Part shown: positions 5,823-14,246 of the stretch, one piece after another
Layout of the letters: each line of letters starts with the position of its first letter
Numbering within the stretch: position 1 is the stretch's first letter
Source: a virus
Virus record (IMG/VR): IMGVR_UViG_3300037882_004745
Location: 1-24,792 of that record
Reading direction: 5' to 3' (one strand)
DNA: 24,792 nt
The notes under the pieces: generated by a model
What the model was told of the DNA's origin: nothing
The model's database searches: none
What the model saw: the letters and a program-made list of their open reading frames with translations, nothing else
Program-made: the position numbers and the translations under genes

Positions 5823-7646
5823 ATGATAAATAGAAAATTAGATTTAATTGGTAAAAGATTTGGAAAACTTACTGGCATGAGATTAGATGAAAATGCTCTT
5901 GAATTAAAAATCATATGCAAATGCGATTGTGGAAATGAAAAAAGTGTAAAGCCAAGATATTTAATAAATGATTTAACAAAATCATGTGGATGTTTTTATG
6001 ATAAAGATTTATCAGGGCAAGTTTTTGGAGAATTAAAAGTTATTAAAAAAATTGATAATAAAAAAAGATTTTTTTGGTTAGTGCGCTGTAGTTGTGGAAT
6101 TGAAAAAGAAGTTTCGCAAAATTCTTTAATTTCTGGCAATACAAAATCTTGCGGATGTAAAAAAATTAGAAAATGTCAATTAGGAGATAAATTTGGCAAG
6201 TTAACAGTAATTAGTGATTTAATTATTAAAGAAGATAAAACGCATTATTATAAAGTTAAATGTGATTGTGGAAAAGAAAAAGAAGTTGAGAAAAGATGTT
6301 TGACTACAGGAAACACAACTTCTTGTGGTTGTGGAAGAAAAGGATCAAGAGAAGATAAAATAAAAATTGTCAAACCTAAAAAAGAAAAAATAGAATTAGA
6401 GTCTTTGGAAGGAAAAATATTTACAAAATTAAATGTGTTAAATAAAATTAATAATGAAGAAAATTATTTATGCAAATGTGAATGTGGAAATACAATAATT
6501 TTATCAAGACATTCGTTGATTAGTAAAAGAAGAAAAAGTTGCGGATGTTTAAGACCAACAGGTGATAGTATTGTTGGTAAACAATTTAATCAATTATTAG
6601 TTTTGAGTATTGAAAAATCAGGAAATCCATTATGTAAGTGTGATTGTGGTGTTATCAAAGAAATTGATAGATCTTATTTAAGACGCGGGGCTAAATCATG
6701 TGGTCATATTGGAAAGTCTAAAAAATTAAAAGAATTTCAAATTGGAGAAAAATTCAATCGTTGGACTATTATTGAAATAATTAATGATCCAATTGATGGA
6801 AAATTTTATAGATTTAAATGTGAGTGTGGTGAAGAAACAATTGAAAAAATTTATAGAATTTTAAATGAAAGTTCAAAATCCTGTGGATGCTATCAGCGAG
6901 ATAATAGAAGAATTGATGGAAAATTATTTCCTTATCAAAAACCATTAAACGATCATGAGAGTTTTATTAGAAGTAGATGGTTGATCTATGTTAGAATAGA
7001 TCAAGAAAAAAATCTTTATGACGAACAAAAAATGATTCCATTTACTGAATTTTTAAAATTATCCAAAGAAAATTGTACTTATTGCGGGACCGAGCCACAA
7101 AGTAATACTGAAGATTCTGAAAATATTTTTATTTTTAATGGATTAGACAGAGTTGATAACTCTCTTGGGCATTATCATGACAATGTTGTACCATGTTGTT
7201 TTACTTGCAATCGCGCAAAATTAGATAGAAATGTTGATGAATTCATTAATTGGATTAAATTATTAAAATGTAAAGATTTTTCTCCAATTGATATTAAAAA
7301 AATTTCTTTTAAACCAAGAAAAAGTATTTTAGAAGGTATTATATCTCGTAGATATTCCGATACTAATCTTGAATTTGAAGAATTTCATTATTTAACTCAA
7401 CAACCTTGTTTTTATTGTGGGCGAATTGGAATGAATTGTAGAAATATAAATAAAAAAGAAAAATTTAACTATAATGGTTTAGATCGAATTGATTCTTCTC
7501 GTGGTCATGATCGTGATAATGTTGTCAGTTGTTGCAAAGATTGTAATTATGCAAAAAGTAATTCATCATTAAAAGAATTTAATTCTTGGATCGAAAGAAT
7601 TCAAAATTTTCAAAAACAAAAAAGCACCACATTAATGGTGCTTTAA
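5823..7646 (+). CDS. HNH endonuclease with six CxCG/SCGC repeats and two HNH domains
   Basis: This 607-residue protein is the only rightward gene. Six repeats of 43-50 residues lie at about 10-57, 65-112, 121-170, 197-242, 252-294 and 308-356. Each follows G-x-x-F-x-x-L-x-V, CxCxCG, then SCGC (SCGH in the fifth). Single units of this zinc-binding-looking motif occur beside AP2 or HNH domains in phage homing endonucleases. Two HNH nuclease domains follow: CTYC, GLDRVD, DNVVPCC, CN (418-463) and CFYC, GLDRID, DNVVSCC, CN (529-575). It is a near-relative of the protein at 8433-10319 in layout and in the second HNH. Its last codons overlap the terminator of the convergent neighbour. Its ribosome site is weak. 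Confidence 0.88.
   Translation: MINRKLDLIGKRFGKLTGMRLDENALELKIICKCDCGNEKSVKPRYLINDLTKSCGCFYDKDLSGQVFGELKVIKKIDNKKRFFWLVRCSCGIEKEVSQNSLISGNTKSCGCKKIRKCQLGDKFGKLTVISDLIIKEDKTHYYKVKCDCGKEKEVEKRCLTTGNTTSCGCGRKGSREDKIKIVKPKKEKIELESLEGKIFTKLNVLNKINNEENYLCKCECGNTIILSRHSLISKRRKSCGCLRPTGDSIVGKQFNQLLVLSIEKSGNPLCKCDCGVIKEIDRSYLRRGAKSCGHIGKSKKLKEFQIGEKFNRWTIIEIINDPIDGKFYRFKCECGEETIEKIYRILNESSKSCGCYQRDNRRIDGKLFPYQKPLNDHESFIRSRWLIYVRIDQEKNLYDEQKMIPFTEFLKLSKENCTYCGTEPQSNTEDSENIFIFNGLDRVDNSLGHYHDNVVPCCFTCNRAKLDRNVDEFINWIKLLKCKDFSPIDIKKISFKPRKSILEGIISRRYSDTNLEFEEFHYLTQQPCFYCGRIGMNCRNINKKEKFNYNGLDRIDSSRGHDRDNVVSCCKDCNYAKSNSSLKEFNSWIERIQNFQKQKSTTLMVL
7610..7644 (-). terminator. Terminator of the decoration-like gene, embedded in the end of the rightward nuclease gene
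   Basis: A perfect 9-bp inverted repeat, AAAGCACCA (7621-7629) and TGGTGCTTT (7636-7644), has a 6-nt loop. Leftward it is followed by TTTTTTGTTTTTG. It serves the leftward gene ending at 7678. Read rightward there is no T run, so it does not end the nuclease transcript, although it encodes the nuclease's last residues. Confidence 0.85.
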
Positions 7647-7677
7647 ATTCACAATGAATGTTTATATAGCTAAATTA

Positions 7678-8358
7678 TTAGCTAACTGGTGGATTCCAGT
7701 AAAATACTGCCCATGAGAATTGACGAGCAGCAACTCCAAAACTCGACGGACTATTCAAAGTGCTAACTAATCTATTAGGAGTTGTAACAAGACTTCCGTT
7801 CGTAGAGAATTCTACGAATCTACCTACAGCAACGTTTTCAAAGGCACTTCCAGATGTAGGTGTAAGTAAGCCAGCAGCAGTAGCAAATAATGCAGCACCA
7901 GTATCTAGAGTAGGATGAGTAGGTTGAAGACCGGTAGTTGCATTTTGATCAACTGCATCAAGAGTTACTGCATATAATCCTGGAGTTGACCATAATGTTA
8001 TTTTTCCACTTCCAGTAGCGCTTGATGGACCCAAGGCTGTGCCTGGAACTGATTGTGTACCAGAAGTTCCGCCAACAATAGAGCCAAACAACGTACCATA
8101 TCCGGTAATACCATCGTCAGAAAGAAACAACGGACGACTGCCTGAAGTAAGAGTTTTAGTAACTACGGTTCTTTTGGCAGTACCTGAGGCATTAGTATAA
8201 CCATCAAAGGCGTCAGCGGCAGCAAGATCAGCAGTAGCCAGAGATAATGAACGTAGTTTCACTACTTCGCCTCCGCGAATAGTGGAGAGATCCGCGTCAA
8301 GGCAATCGTATTGACCAATGGGAAGACTTGTACCAGTTTGAAGAATTTTTAGAGCCAT
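7678..8358 (-). CDS. Probable head decoration or capsid-associated structural protein
   Basis: This 226-residue Gly/Ser/Thr/Ala-rich protein has predicted beta structure, no membrane segment and no catalytic motif. It resembles the protein at 17247-17939 in layout. Both open with (L)KI(L/E)xxGxSLP, have a GxxxxL(R) segment near residue 30, and share a KITLW / RMTVW strand followed by an (A/N)LF...(G)(L/F)LT block. Like the capsid gene it is relatively GC-rich and has a strong ribosome site (AAGGA, 6-7 nt before ATG) and its own terminator, all signs of high late expression. Decoration protein is the most likely role; a fibre or tail component is possible. Confidence 0.55.
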   Translation of the reverse strand: MALKILQTGTSLPIGQYDCLDADLSTIRGGEVVKLRSLSLATADLAAADAFDGYTNASGTAKRTVVTKTLTSGSRPLFLSDDGITGYGTLFGSIVGGTSGTQSVPGTALGPSSATGSGKITLWSTPGLYAVTLDAVDQNATTGLQPTHPTLDTGAALFATAAGLLTPTSGSAFENVAVGRFVEFSTNGSLVTTPNRLVSTLNSPSSFGVAARQFSWAVFYWNPPVS

Positions 8359-8395
8359 TTAATTTCCTTATATATCTTTCGATAAACTTACACCT

Positions 8396-8428
8396 TAAAC
8401 TTATATTTTCAAGAAAAATATAAGTTTA
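8396..8428. repeat. Perfect 14-bp inverted repeat between nuclease and decoration-like gene
   Basis: TAAACTTATATTTT (8396-8409) pairs with AAAATATAAGTTTA (8415-8428) across a 5-nt loop. There is no T run on either side, so it is not a standard terminator. In the leftward transcript it would form a stable hairpin in the 74-nt leader between the nuclease stop (8433) and the decoration-like ATG (8358), without covering the ribosome site. It could act in RNA processing, mRNA stability or protein binding. Confidence 0.6.
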
Positions 8429-8432
8429 TGCA

Positions 8433-10319
8433 TTAAAGTAATCTTTCATATTGATTTTTAATGGATTGATATTCCTGAATTCTTTTAATCCAATTATTGA
8501 ATTCTTCTAGGGTGTAATCTAATTTTGCATAATTACACCATTTGCAGCAAGGGACGACGTTATCTTTATTATGGTTAGCTTTTGTACCATCATCATTTAA
8601 AGATTTTATTCTATCTAAGCCATTATATCTAAAACCTTTTCTATTATTGACTTTTGATTCCCCGCAATAAAAACAAGGCTGTTGTATTAAATAGTAAAAT
8701 TCTTCCTTAGTTAAATTAGAATCACTATAAGTATTATCTCTAATTGAGTTAATACCTTCGCTCGCTGGAGGAAATTTATTAGATTTTATTTCTATTTTTG
8801 TATTTATGTTAATTTTTAATTTAGGAATCCAATTTAAAAAATCTTTCATTGATCTATAAGTTTTTGAAATATTACATTGAAAACAAGCTGATATACAGTT
8901 TTTCACGTGATGATTTTCGACACTTGTAATTCGCTCAATAGTATTATGAACAAATCCTCTTCTATTTAAATTAGGTTTTTCATTACAATAAAAACAATTT
9001 TGTTTAACTATATTTAAATAATCTTCTAGTAAAAGATCGAATTTTGCATAAGTGAATTTATTATTTTCATAATTAAATTTATCTCTTGCAATTATTTCTC
9101 TCCAAGCCCTTCGAGCTATTTCATCTTTTTCTGTATGATTTACCATTCTATCTGTTGTGAAATTTTCATGAACCAAATCATATTCCGAATTCATACATTC
9201 GCAATGCTTTCCCATATTATGAGATAATTCGTTGTAAGTAAAATTGCTTTTTCTCCCACAATCACAAATAAAATAAAAAATATTATTTTCTTCTTTAAGA
9301 AATTTTAAATGATTAATAATTAATTTTATATTTTTGGATGTTCTTATCCTTAAACATCCACAACTTTTCTTACCTTCATTTTTAATTTTATTAGAATCTA
9401 AAATTCTGATATTTCCGCAATCACAGTTACAAAGATAATTATTGCTATTAACTTTTTTACCAACCAATATTCTATTTATTTTTTGCCCAGTTAATAACTC
9501 TATTTTAGATCGACATAAGCCGCATGCTTGTGAATTTTCAGAATTTAAATTTCCTGTTGTTACACTAGTTTTATTTCCACATTCACAAATACATAGCCAC
9601 ATTCTATTTTGATCTATTGGAGGTTCTTGACCAATTACTTTTAATTTACCAAAAATTTTACCAATTAAATTTTCTCTAATTGAATTTCTGTAACCACATT
9701 CTCCACAAGATTTAGTTTCTCCTTTTAATACAGAATGCTTATATACTTCTTTTAAATTTCCGCAAGCACATTGAGCGTTTAATTTAATATTTCCGCCAGA
9801 TTCAGGAATATGTGAAATGGATAAAATTTTTAATATACCATAATTTTGATCTATCATATCTTCATTTTTAACATAATTTTTTATAACATAAAGTGATTTT
9901 ATATTTTCTTCATCAACTATAATTTGATCAGATTTACAATTTTTACATGAGAGAACTTCTTTCCACATAACAGAATTTTTATCAATCTCAAAATTTTCTC
10001 CACAATCACACTGTACTATAAATTTTAAATTTTGGGTTGAACTTGGTAAACATTTTAATACAGTTAATTTTCCAAATTTCTTACCTGGAATTTTTGAAAT
10101 TCTTTCATCATTTCTTTCTTTTTGAGCACAAAGATCGCAACATAAAATATGATTGTGTAGTAATTTGCTCTTTGTGGCATTTTTAATTTCTCCACAATCA
10201 CATTTTGTTTCAAATATAAATCTACCATCATCATTTTTATTAACTAATTTTATTACCGTTAATTTTCCAAATTTTTTACCAATCAATTCTTCGTTTAATA
10301 CTTTAAATTTCCCGGACAT
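8433..10319 (-). CDS. HNH endonuclease with six CxCG repeats and two HNH domains
   Basis: This 628-residue protein has the same architecture as the rightward nuclease. Six repeats lie at about 14-64, 79-128, 158-208, 220-269, 278-322 and 330-375, each with G-x-x-x-x-x-L-x-V, a C-x-CG pair and a second cysteine pair. Repeats 1-4 close with CxxC (CDLC, CKNC, CGEC, CGLC), while 5-6 close with CGC or CEC. HNH domain 1 (442-500) has lost the usual GLDRI(D) and DNVV core (it reads TIERITS and KNCISACFQCN), so it may be inactive. HNH domain 2 (549-612) is intact, with CFYC, GLDRI, DNVVPCC and CN. It follows the five-gene head operon's terminator and has its own candidate promoter. It is AT-rich and poorly adapted compared with the head genes. 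Confidence 0.87.
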   Translation of the reverse strand: MSGKFKVLNEELIGKKFGKLTVIKLVNKNDDGRFIFETKCDCGEIKNATKSKLLHNHILCCDLCAQKERNDERISKIPGKKFGKLTVLKCLPSSTQNLKFIVQCDCGENFEIDKNSVMWKEVLSCKNCKSDQIIVDEENIKSLYVIKNYVKNEDMIDQNYGILKILSISHIPESGGNIKLNAQCACGNLKEVYKHSVLKGETKSCGECGYRNSIRENLIGKIFGKLKVIGQEPPIDQNRMWLCICECGNKTSVTTGNLNSENSQACGLCRSKIELLTGQKINRILVGKKVNSNNYLCNCDCGNIRILDSNKIKNEGKKSCGCLRIRTSKNIKLIINHLKFLKEENNIFYFICDCGRKSNFTYNELSHNMGKHCECMNSEYDLVHENFTTDRMVNHTEKDEIARRAWREIIARDKFNYENNKFTYAKFDLLLEDYLNIVKQNCFYCNEKPNLNRRGFVHNTIERITSVENHHVKNCISACFQCNISKTYRSMKDFLNWIPKLKININTKIEIKSNKFPPASEGINSIRDNTYSDSNLTKEEFYYLIQQPCFYCGESKVNNRKGFRYNGLDRIKSLNDDGTKANHNKDNVVPCCKWCNYAKLDYTLEEFNNWIKRIQEYQSIKNQYERLL

Positions 10320-10362
10320 TTTTCTATTCTTTCAAAAATTTTATTAATTTCGACTTTCACAG

Positions 10363-10391
10363 GTTATATATCCCTCCCGCACGAGGATCAA
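10363..10391 (-). promoter_or_regulatory. Candidate sigma70-type promoter for the repeat nuclease, with a GC-rich spacer
   Basis: Read leftward, TTGATC (10391-10386) is followed after 17 nt by TATAAC (10368-10363). The spacer holds a GC-rich dyad, CCTC (6 nt) GAGG, which is unusual in this AT-rich DNA. It sits about 45 nt upstream of the nuclease ATG and past the head operon's terminator. The match is moderate. Confidence 0.38.
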
Positions 10392-10451
10392 ATTCTTTAA
10401 ATAATTAACTGAATTTTTAGATGAATGACAAAGCTACTTGATCTAAAATCT

Positions 10452-10488
10452 ATAAATAAAAAATGCTGGAAGAAAATTTTCTCCAGCA
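10452..10488 (-). terminator. Rho-independent terminator of the five-gene head operon
   Basis: TGCTGG (10464-10469) and CCAGCA (10483-10488) enclose the self-complementary AGAAAATTTTCT with one bulged base. The stem is followed leftward by TTTTTTATTTATA. It begins about 25 nt after the stop of the last operon gene at 10513. Confidence 0.85.
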
Positions 10489-10512
10489 CGATTAATAATT
10501 TTAATTTAAATT

Positions 10513-11637
10513 TTAAACGTCAATATCGCCTAAATTATTAGGATCATTAATATCAATTTTATCTTGTTTTGGCTTAGAATCACTTTGATTAACGGGATTT
10601 TCTTTATTTGATTCTTCTAATTGTTTCATTGCATGGGCTTTGAAATTATCTGCATTTTTCAACACAGTAAGAATTTCATTAATTGATTCATAAAAAGGAT
10701 CAATTGCCATAACAACTTCATCAAAAATATCTGAAGTCAATCCTTTTCCTCCATGTAACCCAACATAATCAACCAAAGAAGTTAACATTCCTTTTTCTTT
10801 TATATGAGTATCTTTATAAGTGGAAGAAGAAAAATTAGATTTAACTTGTCTAATATAAGGAAAAAGATTTTCTGCGGCAGTTTTGAATTTTTTATATGAA
10901 TCTAATATTTCAGTTGTTTCTGGTTTATTTGCCATTTCCATCAACTCTTGGGCAGTTCTTGGAGTTTGTAGAGTATCTAAAAATGGCTTAACAGAAAGAT
11001 AAATTGTATTAAATGAATTTAAATATGATTTAAATGTTTTCATATCTTTTATTATTGTTTGATCTAAATCATATCCTACACCCATTTGAGATGAAGAATT
11101 TAATAAAGCATCTACAGATGAAATTAATTTTTGATAATTTTTTTCATATCCATGATTTGAATTTGAAAGATGTTGATTAGCGTAAATAAATCCAAGAAGA
11201 GAAACTGCTGCTGATAATCCTGCAATTGCAAGAGGAGCGATTGCTTGTTTCTTAATAGAGATTTTATCTAAACAAGAATCGGCTAAAGTTCTTAACTGAA
11301 CATTATCAATTGCATCAAGATGATTTCCAATTTTAACCAAAGTAAAAAGCAATTCTTGATCAGCATTTTTGGTATTAAATAATTGTCCAGTTGGTTTACG
11401 ATTTATTAAATGAAGCATAATATTTTGACGTTCAATATTATTTTCTACAAGTCCATTTAATTTATCATAAGCTGGAAAAACAATTGCTGGTTCTGGATGA
11501 GCTACTTCCATAATATTGTTTTCGTATTTTAAATCATTTGCATTTCCAGGATCTTTGGTTCTGGAATTTGATTCATCTTTGGGAGTTTTTTTATCGTTTA
11601 AAATTCTTGCATAACTTTCAAAAATATCACTTTTCAT
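10513..11637 (-). CDS. Unknown head-cluster protein with one membrane-like segment
   Basis: This 374-residue protein is not recognised. I start it at ATG 11637, which has AGAAGGA 5-6 nt upstream and lies 13 nt after the preceding stop. The frame is open further upstream, but that would run 62 nt into the preceding gene. One strongly hydrophobic segment (about 131-153, IAPLAIAGLSAAVSLLGFIYA) could cross a membrane. Just before it a helical hairpin (about 94-125, HLDAIDNVQLRTLADSCLDK) resembles the module found in four other head-cluster proteins. The C-terminus is Lys/Asp/Asn-rich. It is the last gene of the operon. It may be an internal head or ejected protein; this rests only on position and hydrophobicity. 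Confidence 0.7.
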   Translation of the reverse strand: MKSDIFESYARILNDKKTPKDESNSRTKDPGNANDLKYENNIMEVAHPEPAIVFPAYDKLNGLVENNIERQNIMLHLINRKPTGQLFNTKNADQELLFTLVKIGNHLDAIDNVQLRTLADSCLDKISIKKQAIAPLAIAGLSAAVSLLGFIYANQHLSNSNHGYEKNYQKLISSVDALLNSSSQMGVGYDLDQTIIKDMKTFKSYLNSFNTIYLSVKPFLDTLQTPRTAQELMEMANKPETTEILDSYKKFKTAAENLFPYIRQVKSNFSSSTYKDTHIKEKGMLTSLVDYVGLHGGKGLTSDIFDEVVMAIDPFYESINEILTVLKNADNFKAHAMKQLEESNKENPVNQSDSKPKQDKIDINDPNNLGDIDV

Positions 11638-11650
11638 TTGTTCCTTCTTT

Positions 11651-12673
11651 TTATGCAGATTTTTCTGCAAGATCATCAATAAACCAATCGACCAGTTTTT
11701 TCTTTGAATCAAACAATTTTGGAATAAAAACCAATGGAGCTCCGGGAGAAGAATGATTTAACCATTCAATTTTATCTACTACCGCTTGAAAAGCCGGAAG
11801 AGATTTTATTAAAGAAGTTTTATCTTTTAAATTTTCATAAACTTCATTAGCAAAAGATAAAACTAAATTTTCTATAGAGCTGGTATTATTTGGAATTTTT
11901 TCTATCCAATGAGAATTACTATTTAAAGACTTATCTGCATAAGAAGATTTTACTTTAAATTTATTTTGATAAGTTGAAACTACTTTTGGTTTTTCTGTTT
12001 CAACAGGTTTACCGTTTTGAATTGTATTGTCAAAACTGTTTGGGCGATTAAGAACTTTGTTTATTGCATCTCCAGCAACAATTAAACCTGCTGAAGCCAA
12101 AGCAATTCTAAATACCCAACTAAGAACCAAACCCAAATAATTTGTTACCTTTGATTTTTTAGAAGAAAATACATCAAACAATCCAGCATTTTTTGTATTC
12201 GCAGCTAATTTAAGAAGATGGATTTCTCTCAAAGTTTTGTCAAATGATTGTTTATTAAAAAAATCATTTGCTTCTTGTTCAGTTGCTGGAGCAGTATTTT
12301 GTTGAATTGTTGAAGTAACGATATTATGAACATTTTCTGAGGTAGTTGGACCATTGGAAACTGCTTCTTTTATTTTTTCATAAATGGATGAAAAAATTGA
12401 CTTAACATCAATATGAAAAACAGAAGCTGCTAAACCTAAAAGAGTTCCAATTTTTCCTAGACCTAAAGCTGAGAGAGTAACTGAAATAACACCAGGAGCT
12501 AATAAATTTAATACTGATCCAGTTTTATCATTTTGATCTATTTTGCTTTCAAAATAACTCTTGGCGGCGTTGATTAAAGAGCTAGCAAAGTTCTCGGCAT
12601 TCTTGGTGAAAATCGGTTTAGAGAACTCTGCAACAATAAGAGTATCTAAATAAAATGAAGTTACTGTTTTCAT
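11651..12673 (-). CDS. Unknown head-cluster protein with two membrane-like segments
   Basis: This 340-residue protein is not recognised. Two hydrophobic stretches lie at about 56-88 (alanine/leucine/glycine-rich, possibly a hairpin) and 178-201 (YLGLVLSWVFRIALASAGLI). No signal peptide is evident. Near the C-terminus (about 312-335) FDSKKKLVDWFIDDLAE matches a motif in the 524- and 336-residue operon partners (DLKSKESLNAWLSK, LINKNSFKEFMSKY). The start overlaps the preceding stop as ATGA. Membrane-type segments in a late head operon recall internal virion proteins that enter the host envelope during DNA entry; holin-like lysis proteins are usually much smaller. Confidence 0.7.
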   Translation of the reverse strand: MKTVTSFYLDTLIVAEFSKPIFTKNAENFASSLINAAKSYFESKIDQNDKTGSVLNLLAPGVISVTLSALGLGKIGTLLGLAASVFHIDVKSIFSSIYEKIKEAVSNGPTTSENVHNIVTSTIQQNTAPATEQEANDFFNKQSFDKTLREIHLLKLAANTKNAGLFDVFSSKKSKVTNYLGLVLSWVFRIALASAGLIVAGDAINKVLNRPNSFDNTIQNGKPVETEKPKVVSTYQNKFKVKSSYADKSLNSNSHWIEKIPNNTSSIENLVLSFANEVYENLKDKTSLIKSLPAFQAVVDKIEWLNHSSPGAPLVFIPKLFDSKKKLVDWFIDDLAEKSA

Positions 12674-14244
12674 TGAGATTTACCAAATAAGTTAACTACA
12701 GAAACTTGATTTAACCAACCTTTTATTTCGGCTTTGTTTCTATAAGCAATTGAATTATCAGTTGGAGATTTTCCAACTTGAGCAAATAACCAATCTAATT
12801 CTGTTTGATGCATTTTTTGCATCGCTGGATCATCTGCAAATTGTGTTTTAAATAAATTAATTGCTTCTTCTGCACCTTCTACTACTTGAAGTAAAGATTC
12901 TAAAAATCTGGTATAATGATTTCCTGGAGGGGCTTTTAACCAAAGAAAAGCAACTTCTTTTGCATCAGCAGAAAGAGAAAAAGTTTTTTTGTCTGAATTT
13001 TTTAATCTTGTTCTTATGTCTTGTTGAGCTTGCGTAACTATTTGTGAAATACCAGAAAGTTCATCTCGTTTATCATCCGAAACAATTGTAGAATAAGCAT
13101 TCAAAAAAGCGCTTATTCTTAGAAAAGAAATATCTTCAATTCTCAAAGGAAACATCTGAGCAGCTTTTCCAAAATCAACAGATTTTTTTTGAGTTTCTTG
13201 AGGAGTTTCTTTTTTAATTGATTGATCTTGAAGTTTTTTTGTTGGAGAAAAAGTTCCTGTAACAGAACAAGATTTACCGTCTTTTCCAAAAAATGAACTA
13301 GACAAATCTTTTAATCTACGAAGATAATAATTTGCAGATTTAATTTCATCTTCATTTGTGGTTTTAGATAATTTTTGTTGTCCTCTTAAATAAAGCAAGT
13401 TTAAAAGAACACATTGATCACAATTTGGATCAGTCCATTTTAAAGTAAATGGTTTGCCAGATTCATCGTAAAAAATAATTTGTGCTTCGGGAGATTTGGA
13501 TAACCAAGCATTTAAACTTTCTTTGCTTTTTAAATCTTCCACAGATAATTTAATTGGTCCAGTCCCATTATCGGCATAATAATTTTTTGGATCAAATACT
13601 TTGTTTCCAAAAAAATCTAAATTAGTTTGAGCATCTAATTCTTTTGGTTTACCAGGTTCAGATTTTTCTACTGGAGCTAATCCTGAATTTGGTCTAATAA
13701 CATTAATTGAATTAATTATTTTTCCTGTTAAAATTTCTAACATTTCTCCATTTGCTTTAGTTGTGTTATCTGAACTTGATTTATCTTCAATTGCTTTTTT
13801 ATAAAGATATTGTACATAAGCCGTTAAACTTGGAATATTAACTAAAAAGTCAGCTTCATTCCAATTTTTAGTAATTGCATCTCTAGAAGTTCTAACTGAA
13901 ATAGGATCTAATTTTGCTCTTTCACCGTCAGATATTTCTTCTAAAGGCTCACCATTTCTAGGATCAGTTGAATTAGTTAAACTTTTAAGAGTTGCATATG
14001 CAATTCTTTCTCCGTTGATTTTAACTTTTTTCTCATCAAGAAAAGTAAGAAGAGAATTTAAATTAGAAAGATTAGAAAGATTTAATGAAGTATTTGGTTC
14101 AGCAGTAATTTGGGAATTTAAACCAGCAAATTCATTAACGAGATTTGACATTAATTTTTTTGCCAAAGCATTAATTCTTGGATCTGATTGAGCTAATTTT
14201 CTTAAATAAGCATCAATAACGTTTATTTTAGTTTTTTTATCCAT
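12670..14244 (-). CDS. Unknown head-cluster protein, 524 residues
   Basis: This is a mostly soluble helical protein of unknown function. The N-terminus MDKKTKINVIDAYLRKLAQ is like that of the next gene upstream (MDKKYLVDLIQKRAQ). Both also share a KxKING segment (about 74-78 here, 146-150 there) and the motif SVEDLKSKESLNAWLSK (about 234-250). The two therefore look like relatives that diverged with insertions. A CDQC pair (about 275-278) could bind metal or form a disulfide, but no partner pair is clear. The stop overlaps the next start (ATGA) and the start lies 2 nt after the upstream stop. Likely a virion or assembly protein. Confidence 0.72.
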   Translation of the reverse strand: MDKKTKINVIDAYLRKLAQSDPRINALAKKLMSNLVNEFAGLNSQITAEPNTSLNLSNLSNLNSLLTFLDEKKVKINGERIAYATLKSLTNSTDPRNGEPLEEISDGERAKLDPISVRTSRDAITKNWNEADFLVNIPSLTAYVQYLYKKAIEDKSSSDNTTKANGEMLEILTGKIINSINVIRPNSGLAPVEKSEPGKPKELDAQTNLDFFGNKVFDPKNYYADNGTGPIKLSVEDLKSKESLNAWLSKSPEAQIIFYDESGKPFTLKWTDPNCDQCVLLNLLYLRGQQKLSKTTNEDEIKSANYYLRRLKDLSSSFFGKDGKSCSVTGTFSPTKKLQDQSIKKETPQETQKKSVDFGKAAQMFPLRIEDISFLRISAFLNAYSTIVSDDKRDELSGISQIVTQAQQDIRTRLKNSDKKTFSLSADAKEVAFLWLKAPPGNHYTRFLESLLQVVEGAEEAINLFKTQFADDPAMQKMHQTELDWLFAQVGKSPTDNSIAYRNKAEIKGWLNQVSVVNLFGKSQ

Positions 14245-14246
14245 GA

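Noticed and set aside
10320-10454. tRNA gene in the noncoding gap
   Set aside because: The only GC-rich stem is 4 bp and no acceptor stem or T-loop sequence can be fitted.
10451-10458. TATAAATA on the rightward strand
   Set aside because: It is the reverse complement of the T-rich tail of the terminator at 10452-10488, and no rightward gene follows.
11638-11712. Longer start for the 374-residue protein (25 extra codons)
   Set aside because: It would overlap the preceding gene by 62 nt, and ATG 11637 has a good ribosome site right after that gene's stop.
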